Part shown: positions 1-7,492 of the stretch, in pieces
How positions within the stretch are numbered: position 1 is the stretch's first letter
Layout of the letters: each line of letters opens with the position of its first letter
Assembly (NCBI GenBank): GCA_902984215.1
Contig: CADWAF010002739.1
Span: forward strand, 1-18,326
From: Willaertia magna
Taxonomy: Eukaryota; Heterolobosea; Eutetramitea; Acrasida; Naegleriidae
Length of the DNA: 18,326 nucleotides
Direction of reading: 5' to 3'
Translations under genes and position numbers: made by a program
Notes under the pieces: generated by a model
The model's database searches: none
What the model was told of the DNA's origin: nothing
What the model saw: only the letters and a program-made list of their open reading frames with translations

Positions 1-340
1 AAATAACATTTATTTATTAATGTTAATGTTAAAATTATTTTAATTTGTTTAAAACAAGTAAAAATATTTTGTTTTTAAATTAAATTAATAAAATTTTTAT
101 TTTTCATTTATAAAAATAACATTAAATAATAATTGTACATAAAAATACATTTTTAATACTAAATAAAAATACAAATAACATAATAACAAATATACATCAA
201 TAAAAACATTTAAAATAATTATTAATTTAAAAAAAACAAATCATACAAATAAAAAGAAACTAAAAAAAAATTTAAAAAATTATTTAATAAAAAAAAATAT
301 TTAAATTTGATTTTTTTTTAAAAATATTTTTTTATTTTTT

Positions 341-427
341 AAAAAGCAGTATAAATTTATATTATTTTTATTAATTTTTTATTCATCAAAATATTAGCAA
401 AAACAATATAAATTTATACTGTTTTTT
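341..427. repeat. 40-bp imperfect inverted repeat with 7-nt spacer
   Basis: Pairing position i with 768-i aligns 341-380 against 388-427 around the spacer 381-387. Of 40 pairs, 35 are Watson-Crick and 2 are G/T wobbles; mismatches fall at 364, 370 and 376. Each arm carries one copy of the palindrome TATAAATTTATA. G and C positions pair too (347/421, 349/419), so this is not only A/T background pairing. It could extrude as a cruciform or form a long hairpin in RNA. A miniature inverted-repeat element remnant is one possible origin. Confidence 0.7.
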
Positions 428-506
428 GTTTTTGTTAAATAAAAAAAGTATAAATTTATACTCTTTTATTTTATTTTTAGAATTATAAAAATTGTATAAA
501 TTTATA
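350..506. repeat. Four copies of 12-bp palindrome TATAAATTTATA
   Basis: Exact copies lie at 350-361, 407-418, 449-460 and 495-506, with start-to-start spacings of 57, 42 and 46 bp. Flanks differ between copies: copy 3 extends to the 16-bp palindrome AGTATAAATTTATACT, while copies 1 and 2 each keep one half of that extension. Neighbouring copies also face each other in longer inverted repeats, strongest for 1/2 and weaker for 2/3 and 3/4. I saw no further exact copy elsewhere in the window. Confidence 0.75.
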
Positions 507-1231
507 TTCTTTAAACTAAAATTTTTTATACTCTTCACAAAAAATTGTAGTTAAAACAATAATTAACTTTCATAATCAAATTAAGCACATCTAAAACAGT
601 GTTTTTAAAAAAAAGAAATTTTTAAAAAAAAGTTATTTTAAGATTGTTTTAAAAGACATTTTATTGAGATCTTTTTTTGTTTTATTTTTATATGAATAAT
701 CGGAAAATTATATATGATTTTAAATATAATCATTATGGAACAAACATGAAGAAAAATTAAAAAAATGCATGATTTGTTATAAATTTTTAAAAAAAATAGT
801 TTATACATTTATGAATATAATATATATGATTTTATATATTATAAATATTTTAAAATTTATCATATAAAATATTTTTTATCTAAATATCACTTAAAATAAC
901 TTAAAATAAATAAATTTAGTTATTATAATATTATATTATTTAAATAAACAAATAAACTATTTATTAAACTATTTTTTTAGTGATTAAAAAGTGTAAAAAA
1001 TTGAAAATTTTAAAGTTTTAATTTAAATTTTTTGATTATCTATATTATTTATAGTATTAAATCTTTTTAATATAACTCAACCCTTTAAATATAACCAAAT
1101 GTTCAGTTTGATTTTTTTATAAAAATATTTTTTAATCTATATCATAAAAGAGTATATGTTTTAATAAAAAGTTTGTTAAAAAAAATGATATGTATAAAAG
1201 AAAAAATAAATATTGTTTTTAATAAAAATAG

Positions 1232-1414
1232 AACAAATATTATTTTATTTTTATATATATAAAAAAAAAGAAAACAATTAAAAAGACTAATGTAGTTTTG
1301 GGTAAAAAAAAATTAAATATTAATTTTAATTCAAATAATAAACAACAAACAAAAGATAGCAATAAAAGTAATAAAAGAAATAGGGAAAAGGAAAGAATAG
1401 ATAATGTTAAATAA
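1232..1414 (+). pseudogene. Possible coding remnant, Lys/Asn-rich
   Basis: From 1232 to the TAA at 1412-1414 one frame stays open for 60 codons. The later half reads as a charged stretch (TNVVLGKKKLNIN followed by K, N, R and E residues) and is richer in G than its surroundings. Beyond the stop the frame soon meets more stops. There is no plausible start codon context and no family I recognise. In DNA this AT-rich, where TAA is frequent, 60 open codons can arise by chance, so this is weak. Confidence 0.2.
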
Positions 1415-1515
1415 TGAAATATTAATATTTATAATAAATAAAATAATTAAACTGCTAGTGGATAGATTGTTAATAAAAATAAAAAAAAAATAAACCATTT
1501 ACTAAATTAATAATT

Positions 1516-1541
1516 ATTATAAATTATAAATTATAAATTAT
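1516..1541. repeat. Short tandem repeat, 7-bp unit
   Basis: About 3.7 head-to-tail copies of ATTATAA run from 1516 to 1541. It is a simple microsatellite in AT-rich DNA with no visible link to a gene. Confidence 0.7.
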
Positions 1542-1677
1542 TAAAAGAATTTTTATTAAAAAATATATTATAATAAAACATAAAACAATTATAAAAGATA
1601 TAACAAGAGATATTATATTTTATTATTATTTAAATTTTTATTTCAATATCAAATTAATTAAAACAAATAATAGTATT

Positions 1678-1702
1678 ATTAAACTTTTGTAAAAAGTTTA
1701 AT
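1678..1702. repeat. Perfect 11-bp hairpin with 3-nt loop
   Basis: ATTAAACTTTT at 1678-1688 is the exact reverse complement of 1692-1702, separated by GTA. The arms include a C/G pair. It lies in the AT-rich block about 140 bp before the possible gene remnant at 1842. No function is assigned. Confidence 0.6.
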
Positions 1703-1841
1703 TTAAGATAAATAATAAATAGAAAAATATAATATATATAAAATATTAGAGATTAAATATGTAAATAAGTAATAATAATATAAAATTAATAATAGATTGA
1801 ACAAATAAGAATAATAAAATATTAAAAAAATAAAAATATAA

Positions 1842-2273
1842 ATAGAAACAAAATATTTATGGTTAGTTGAGGTATTTAAAAAATTTAATATATTAATTGA
1901 TCAATTTAATCTATATAATATAACAGCATTAACAATTAATTAATATATAAAATTACATATTAATAATATTGATTTTAATCAAAGACTTAGTTTTATAGTA
2001 ATGTTTGATAATTTTTATAATGGTGGATATTTGATAATGGAAAGTATTAGATTTGAAATTATATTAAAATTAGATAATACAATTTTATTTTTTAGCTATA
2101 AATTAGTTTATTTAATAAAAAAATAAAAAGATGATCGCTATTTATTGGTTTTATTTAGTTGTATAATAGTATTTAAAAATAAAAATAAATAAAATAAAAA
2201 TGTAGTAAAATTAAAATGTATTAAATTTACAAACAATAACAAATACCATTACATCAAATCACAGTTTCAATAA
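1842..2273 (+). pseudogene. Decayed coding sequence, family unknown
   Basis: One frame (codons starting at multiples of 3) has only three in-frame stops, all TAA (1941, 2124, 2190), across about 143 codons before the TAA at 2271. In DNA of this composition I would expect roughly fifteen. The translation looks protein-like between the stops, for example YLWLVEVFKKFNILIDQF, then SFIVMFDNFYNGGYLIMES, then KDDRYLLVLFSCIIVF. The + strand is enriched in G over C here, as in the real genes. Three of the stops lie in Asn/Lys/Gln contexts, where one change from AAA or CAA gives TAA. Downstream the stops become frequent. I recognise no domain. It could be a dead host gene or a transposon remnant. Confidence 0.35.
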
Positions 2274-2550
2274 TATATTTAATATAAATATAATAGATAC
2301 AATAATATTAAATAAGTATTCAAATTAATTATTGATTAATATAATAAAATTAATAAAAAATTATGAACTAACATCATATTTATTTACATATAAAAGATTT
2401 TTAAATATCAAATACTATTAGTTAATAATATTGAATAAATATATTTATATTAGTATTATATAAATTTTATAATTATTATTACAATAAAATAATTTTATTC
2501 AATATATTGCAAATTATTTATAAGAAAAATTATATATAAAGAGTATATAA

Positions 2551-2694
2551 AATGAGATAAATAATAATAGTAATAATAATAACTATACTGATTTATCGAT
2601 TTTTAGATGTTTTTATATTAAATATGAAGAAAATAAGGTAGTTGTAAATTTAAATTATAAAAAAAAGTTGAAAATTAATAAATGTTTAGTATAA
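2551..2694 (+). pseudogene. Possible coding remnant
   Basis: An open run of 47 codons ends at the TAA at 2692-2694. After an Asn-rich start it reads YTDLSIFRCFYIKYEENK followed by VVVNLNYKKKLKIN. The + strand is purine-rich over this part. It is in a different frame from the remnant ending near 2273. It may be a further piece of the same dead gene after frameshifts, or chance. Confidence 0.22.
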
Positions 2695-2763
2695 AAATAA
2701 GTTTTATATAATATTTTAATATGTATCAATCTAATAATTATTTATAAATAATTTTTATGAAAT

Positions 2764-3211
2764 TTATTTATAATGATATTTTATTTTATTATTATTACAA
2801 TTAATCACAAATATTAATTCTACATTAAAAGATTTCATTTATAAAAAATAATTATTATCATAACCATGATATTTAATAAATTAATTATTATTTTCCTTCA
2901 AATTTGGCAATACTTTGTTAAAATAATATATTTTTTATAAATAATAAACTAATTTTCCTTCTTCTATAAATCTTAAATTTAGAATTCTAACATAAATATT
3001 ATTAATATAAAAAATATTTATCTAAAATTTTTCGGTCACAACTTAAAATTAACTAAAATCCAAACTTACTACAACCAAATTTAATTATTCTAATATTTTT
3101 ACAAAATTCTTGACAAATCTTAAATAAAAAATAATAATCTAATATTTCATTATTAATACTATTTAAAAATGAAAGCAATGGAGATAAATTATATTGGGTT
3201 AGTTTAAACAT
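2764..3211 (-). pseudogene. Decayed reverse-strand gene, family unknown
   Basis: From an ATG at 3211-3209 on the minus strand the frame runs 69 codons with a single internal stop (TAG at 3055-3053) to TAA at 3004-3002. The protein begins MFKLTQYNLSPLLSFLNSIN and continues with ILDYYFLFKICQEFCKNIRI. Reading then resumes in another frame from about 2991 with VRILNLRFIEEGKLVYYL, followed by KIYYFNKVLPNLKEN, with TAA stops at 2937, 2883 and 2841 and a last one at 2766. The minus strand is purine-rich here, as expected for its coding strand. One frameshift and several nonsense codons indicate decay. I cannot name a family. It sits head-to-head with the TFIIE gene. Confidence 0.4.
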
Positions 3212-3495
3212 TGAAATTTTTTAAATTAAAATAATTAAATTAGTAGTATTAAAATTAGTGAAAGAATTAAATTAATTGAATTAAAGTGGGTATTAAGTAT
3301 ATATTTTTTAATTGTAAAAATTTTATACAAAAAATATTAACTTATTTAATGAAAATTTCTTTTTAAGAATATTTTTAAATAATACTTTAATGAAAGTAAT
3401 AAAACTTGGTTTATAAAAAAAAATTTTATATTTATTTGCAATTATTTATTTATTTTATTTTAAATATATTTGTTTCAATTAAAATAACAAAAAAA

Positions 3496-4881
3496 ATGAG
3501 TCACTATAGCCAAGGGCACAACCAAACTGTTTATATGTTGGTGAAATATGTAATGCGTGCATTTTATGAAACGGAGCATATAATTGTTGTAGACGCTTTA
3601 TTAGATTATCAAAGTCACCAAATTGATGAAGTAAGAGAAGCCGATTTAGCAAAAAAAGTAAATTTACAATTAAAAACAATTAAAAAAGCATTAAATGAAC
3701 TTAGAAGTGATTTTTTAGTTGTCTCGGAACCAAAACCTGTTGAAAGAAAGAAAGGACAAAAGAAATTTTCAAAAGATGAAATGTATTGGAAAATTGATTA
3801 TAAACAATTCATAAATGCAGTTAGATATAAACTATATAGAATATCAGAAGAAGTTAAAACAAAAGAGAAAGAAGAAATGAAATTTGTTTGTAAGGGTTGT
3901 CATGAAGAATATTCATGTTTTGATGCAAACAAACTTTATGATTTTATGACAGATAAATTTATTTGTACAATTTGTGGATGTGAAGTTGATGAATCTAGTG
4001 AATCTAATGATAAACATAATGATACTATCTCAGGTAAAGAAACACTTGAAACTAAATTTCAAAAACAATTAGAACCAATTAATTCAAGAATTAAAGAATG
4101 TGAAGATTATGTTGTACCTTTGGAACAACGTTGGAATTATAAGGCCATTGTTACAAGAGAACAAGCAAAGAAGAGAGAACAAGAACAATTAACTGCAATA
4201 GAAAGAGAAAAGAAATTAGGTTCTCATTCAAAGAACTACGTAAGATCTTCTTCAGGTGGTACTTCTTTAGGTGCAGTTGCTCATGTTTCTAAATCTGGTG
4301 CTGGTAATGCTTCTGGGATACAATTAGATTCAAATGCAACTATTAAGATTGATTTGGCTGGACATGAAGGTTTAAATGAAGAAGAAGAAGAAAAGGCTGA
4401 AGTGTTGGTTCCTTCACAAAAGAAACCTGAAAATCCATTCTTTTTAAAACAAACTGTTTCTTCAAAGGAATATGCTGATTATAATGAAAATGATGAGATG
4501 AATGATGATGAAGATCATATTAGAGATAATGATGAAAAACAATTAAATTCTTCTTTATATCATCAATTATTAGAAGAATATAATGAACCAGTTAAGAAGG
4601 ATGAAGAGTTTGATGATTTAGATAATGTACCAATGCAACAACAAGAACAAGAACAACCAATAGAATCTACAGAACAAATGGTAGAAGATCAACAACAAAT
4701 GATGATGGTTGAACAACAACAAACAGAACAACCTCCAGAGAATCAAATTTTGGTTTATGTAAATGGTCAACCAATACCTTACGATCAAGTGAATGATGAT
4801 CACATGGCTGAAATGACATCAGATGAATATTCTTATTACCTACAATTGAAAGAACAACAAGAAGAATACTTTGAAATATAA
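3496..4881 (+). CDS. TFIIE alpha subunit (general transcription factor)
   Basis: A 461-residue protein that recruits and regulates TFIIH at Pol II preinitiation complexes in the nucleus. The N-terminal part (about residues 10-115) matches the TFIIE-alpha/TFE winged helix, including DLAKKVNLQLKTIKKALNEL. A zinc ribbon follows, with C132-x2-C135 and C157-x2-C160, the family spacing. The middle is charged and low-complexity, then comes an acidic and Gln-rich segment (about 330-420). The C-terminus, near VNGQPIPYDQV and MTSDEYSYY, resembles the conserved end of animal TFIIE alpha that contacts TFIIH. The chosen ATG at 3496 follows seven A residues and opens directly into the conserved domain. The frame is open upstream to a TTG at 3406, but that part is hydrophobic A/T spacer. 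It is intronless. Its stop lies 2 bp from the stop of the convergent BCS1 gene. Confidence 0.93.
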   Translation: MSHYSQGHNQTVYMLVKYVMRAFYETEHIIVVDALLDYQSHQIDEVREADLAKKVNLQLKTIKKALNELRSDFLVVSEPKPVERKKGQKKFSKDEMYWKIDYKQFINAVRYKLYRISEEVKTKEKEEMKFVCKGCHEEYSCFDANKLYDFMTDKFICTICGCEVDESSESNDKHNDTISGKETLETKFQKQLEPINSRIKECEDYVVPLEQRWNYKAIVTREQAKKREQEQLTAIEREKKLGSHSKNYVRSSSGGTSLGAVAHVSKSGAGNASGIQLDSNATIKIDLAGHEGLNEEEEEKAEVLVPSQKKPENPFFLKQTVSSKEYADYNENDEMNDDEDHIRDNDEKQLNSSLYHQLLEEYNEPVKKDEEFDDLDNVPMQQQEQEQPIESTEQMVEDQQQMMMVEQQQTEQPPENQILVYVNGQPIPYDQVNDDHMAEMTSDEYSYYLQLKEQQEEYFEI

Positions 4882-4882
4882 A

Positions 4883-4892
4883 TTTATTTATT
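4883..4892 (-). promoter_or_regulatory. Overlapping AATAAA hexamers on the BCS1 stop
   Basis: On the minus strand two AATAAA motifs overlap (4888-4883 and 4892-4887), and the BCS1 stop codon (4886-4884) lies inside one of them. If used as a poly(A) signal, the mRNA end would fall inside the 3' coding part of the TFIIE gene, because the two stops are 2 bp apart. Confidence 0.45.
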
Positions 4893-6464
4893 TTCACTAC
4901 TGTTTGTTAAATGTGAAATGTGTTCAATTGCTTGATTAGGGGTATCTTTGTATTGCATAAAATACCCTTGTAATTGAGCTGGAGTAACATAAGGACATGA
5001 AGTTTGTTGGTCACATAATTTAGAAACAAATTGTTCAGCGAATGTGTCTACTTGTTCTACATGTCTGTAAAAGCTAATAAATAACTTTTTAATTTGTTCT
5101 CTATTTGCATGACCAATATAAAATCTTTTATCAACCCTTCCAGGTCTTATTAAAGCGTCATTCAATTTATCAATGTGATTGGTTGTCAAAAAGAGTATTC
5201 TCCCCTCTTGTGCATTAATTCCATCTATAGAATTTAATAAGCCACTAACAGATACGTGTTGGTCATTTTCTTTACGTTCTTCTCTAAATTCAGTTGTTAT
5301 AGCAGATTGACAAGAATCAACATCCTCAATTAGAACAATAGATCTAGGCGGTGCCTTATGTAATAATCTTGTTAACTTTTCATCATTTAATTCATTACTG
5401 CTGACATTTAAAACATACACATCCATTCCCAATTCACCAGCAACCACCTGAACAGTTGAACTTTTTCCACTTCCAGGAGGACCATACAACAAAATCCCTC
5501 TTCTGTAAGGTATCCCTCTCGTATAATAAAACTCTGAATGATTCACAAAATCCTTAATATCAACTAAAATATCATCTAATAATTGTCCTTGTAGTATTAC
5601 TGAATTAGGTAATCTTTTAGGTTTTCTAGATAATTCCTCCCAACCAAAACAATCAGAAGTTGGTACATAAATTAAAGTTTTATCATGTTTTTGAGTTTTA
5701 TATAACTTTCTAGCTTCTTCCACTAATTCCATTAAAATATTTCTATCACTTGATAAAATTGTAATTTCCAATGATTGTCTCTTTCTCGATTCTTTTTCAC
5801 TTTCCTTCATTTCATCCTTTTTAATAGATAACCACATTAATTTACCTTTATATTTAAGGAAATGTTTCTGACCTTGGGCTGGTGTAAATAATAATGTATT
5901 TCCTTCATCCCCTTCTTCATCACCATTCATACTTTTATCATTAAATATACTTCCAAAAACACCAAATATATTTGACAACATATTTACAATAGATCTATCA
6001 TCTTGACTTAAAACATTTAAATGTGTACAATTTTGGGTATAAGAATGTTGAGCGAAATATGACATTAACCAATGGAATGCTTCATCATCTTGATCTACTT
6101 TAAGATATAAACTAAATTTTCTCATAATTAAAGGCCAAAATATTTCTTCTGTTAATTCATAAAGTAAATAGAAAATACTACCTAAAATTAAATATTTTAA
6201 TAATTGTTTTTTATCTGTAGGAGATTTAAATGTGTTATTATTATATTCATTATTTGGGTAATTTATTTCATTGTTATTGATATTTGATTTTATTTGTTTA
6301 TTTGGTGATTGTTGATTATTATTTTTAATAAATAAATTAGAGTGGAAATATTTATTGTTAGACAATAATGATGTCGGTATTTGATAGTTCTTTATAATGT
6401 TTTTCTTTTTTAATAAATTAAATTTAACACAATTCTTGCAATATGATTTTATATGTTGTTTCAT
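4884..6464 (-). CDS. BCS1-type mitochondrial AAA ATPase
   Basis: A 526-residue AAA ATPase of the BCS1 clade, which in other eukaryotes moves the folded Rieske protein across the mitochondrial inner membrane to finish complex III. Residues 1-85 are basic and Asn-rich, compatible with mitochondrial targeting. One membrane segment lies at about 88-104 (LLKYLILGSIFYLLYEL). A BCS1_N-like region follows (about 105-310). The AAA module has Walker A GPPGSGKSS (328-336), Walker B IVLIEDVD (376-383), SGLLNSIDG and the sensor/arginine region LTTNHIDKLNDALIRPGRVD (426-445). Yeast and human relatives are roughly 420-460 residues, so this one has an extended N-terminus. The ATG at 6464 follows seven A residues. 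It is divergent from SEN34 across a 168-bp gap. A paralogous role within the clade cannot be excluded. Confidence 0.9.
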   Translation of the reverse strand: MKQHIKSYCKNCVKFNLLKKKNIIKNYQIPTSLLSNNKYFHSNLFIKNNNQQSPNKQIKSNINNNEINYPNNEYNNNTFKSPTDKKQLLKYLILGSIFYLLYELTEEIFWPLIMRKFSLYLKVDQDDEAFHWLMSYFAQHSYTQNCTHLNVLSQDDRSIVNMLSNIFGVFGSIFNDKSMNGDEEGDEGNTLLFTPAQGQKHFLKYKGKLMWLSIKKDEMKESEKESRKRQSLEITILSSDRNILMELVEEARKLYKTQKHDKTLIYVPTSDCFGWEELSRKPKRLPNSVILQGQLLDDILVDIKDFVNHSEFYYTRGIPYRRGILLYGPPGSGKSSTVQVVAGELGMDVYVLNVSSNELNDEKLTRLLHKAPPRSIVLIEDVDSCQSAITTEFREERKENDQHVSVSGLLNSIDGINAQEGRILFLTTNHIDKLNDALIRPGRVDKRFYIGHANREQIKKLFISFYRHVEQVDTFAEQFVSKLCDQQTSCPYVTPAQLQGYFMQYKDTPNQAIEHISHLTNSSENK

Positions 6465-6632
6465 TTTTTTTATTTAATATTAAAACTTTTTAAATATTAC
6501 AATATTGGACTGTCTCCATGTTTTTCCTTCGAAATAATCAAAATCAACTAAGAAAATATGTTTGTTTTTAAAGAAAGAATTAACACTTTACAATACTGCA
6601 GCTAGCTTTACTTATTTTTTTCCCTCTAAAAA
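6465..6632. promoter_or_regulatory. Divergent promoter region, BCS1 and SEN34
   Basis: This 168-bp gap separates the start codons of two diverging genes, so it must carry both promoters and both 5' UTRs. It is less A/T-pure than the left block and includes a CTGCAGCTAGC stretch near 6596 and a pyrimidine tract (about 6613-6627) just before the SEN34 start. I see no clear TATA box at a diagnostic distance. Confidence 0.5.
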
Positions 6633-7367
6633 ATGTCAGAAGATGAAATAGTTATTGTTTATCACATTCCGAAAGAAGATAATTTTAAATGTTTAATTTA
6701 TGATGCAAAAACTGTACAAATATTAAGAGATAAATATAGAATAATTGCCATACCCTTTGGTTCTTTAGCTAACTTTGCACAACAAAATAATTTCAGTTCA
6801 GTTCCATGTATATTATCTCCAGAAAGTGTGACATTAGGAATTGAAAAAGGATTTATTAAAATCTATCAAGATCATTCATCAAATCAAATCATTCATTCCA
6901 TTAATCATTTTGTGATTGATAGTAAATCGTTCCAATTACCAATGACTGTAAATAATCAACAACAAATGCTTAATAAAGAAGAAATAGATATAACAACACA
7001 ATGGAAATATCCAAATACAAATGAAATTGAAGTGAATAGATATTTAGTTTATAAAGATTTATATGAACATGGTTATTTCTTAACTAAGGGAGATAAATTT
7101 GGTTGTGATTTTCTTTGTTATAAAGGAGATCCATTAATTTATCATGCAGATTATATGGTTTATGTTCAATCTTTTGAGAAAGAGATGTCTCCATTAGAAA
7201 TGATAAGTGTTGGTAGATTAAGTAATACAGTTCATAAGACAATATTATTTGCTTCTTATGCTAATGGAAAAGTACATTATTTAACATTGGAATGGTTTAA
7301 CACACAACCAATTAAACCATGGATGTTAAAATCATTAATTGAAGATTCTAGAAGAAAACGTAAATAA
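6633..7367 (+). CDS. tRNA-splicing endonuclease catalytic subunit SEN34
   Basis: A 244-residue protein matching the Sen34/TSEN34 subunit, which cuts the 3' splice site of intron-containing pre-tRNAs. The C-terminal nuclease domain holds the family signature FGCDFLCYKGDPLIYHADY (residues 156-174). The catalytic triad is visible as Y163, H171 and K202 (in TVHKTILFA); the Y-to-H spacing of 8 equals that in yeast Sen34. The N-terminal half (about 1-110) is the divergent first domain. It ends in a basic tail (RRKRK). The ATG at 6633 follows five A residues; the gene is intronless. The stop TAA (7365-7367) lies inside an AATAAA motif. The next gene starts 125 bp downstream on the same strand. Its presence implies that this organism has intron-containing tRNAs. 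Confidence 0.93.
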   Translation: MSEDEIVIVYHIPKEDNFKCLIYDAKTVQILRDKYRIIAIPFGSLANFAQQNNFSSVPCILSPESVTLGIEKGFIKIYQDHSSNQIIHSINHFVIDSKSFQLPMTVNNQQQMLNKEEIDITTQWKYPNTNEIEVNRYLVYKDLYEHGYFLTKGDKFGCDFLCYKGDPLIYHADYMVYVQSFEKEMSPLEMISVGRLSNTVHKTILFASYANGKVHYLTLEWFNTQPIKPWMLKSLIEDSRRKRK

Positions 7368-7368
7368 A
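7363..7368 (+). promoter_or_regulatory. AATAAA spanning the SEN34 stop codon
   Basis: The SEN34 stop TAA (7365-7367) is nested inside AATAAA. As a candidate poly(A) signal it implies a very short 3' UTR. The role is inferred only from the hexamer. Confidence 0.45.
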
Positions 7369-7492
7369 TAATTATCTGTGCCTTCTTCTACCATTCATTC
7401 ATCACATTTTAGCACTTTAATTAATTAAATGGCATTGTAACAAGCGTTTAAAATAAAAAACAGAATTCTTAAATTTAATTCAAATAATAAAA

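Larger units (their letters stand above)
1..3405. other. Extremely AT-rich block without an intact gene
   Basis: This stretch is almost entirely A and T, with long A and T runs, and is visibly poorer in G and C than the coding DNA to its right. No reading frame of convincing length opens with ATG. What it holds is listed separately: a cluster of inverted repeats (341-506), a 7-bp tandem repeat (1516-1541), a hairpin (1678-1702), and four stretches with unusually few stops in one frame that look like gene remnants. Outside these I see only low-complexity A/T sequence. No rRNA, tRNA or telomere-type repeat is visible. It could be a large spacer, a mobile-element graveyard or heterochromatin. 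Confidence 0.8.

Noticed and set aside
350..506. CRISPR-like array
   Set aside because: The repeats are short palindromes with uneven A/T spacers, and the gene content is eukaryotic nuclear.
1842..3211. Alternative genetic code with TAA/TAG read as glutamine
   Set aside because: Reading TAA as sense opens long frames here, but every intact gene in the window ends at TAA exactly at its family C-terminus. TAA is also simply the commonest stop in A/T DNA.
3406..3495. Upstream extension of the TFIIE alpha frame from a TTG
   Set aside because: There is no ATG. The 30 residues are hydrophobic A/T spacer translation, and the ATG at 3496 has an oligo-A leader and begins right at the conserved domain.
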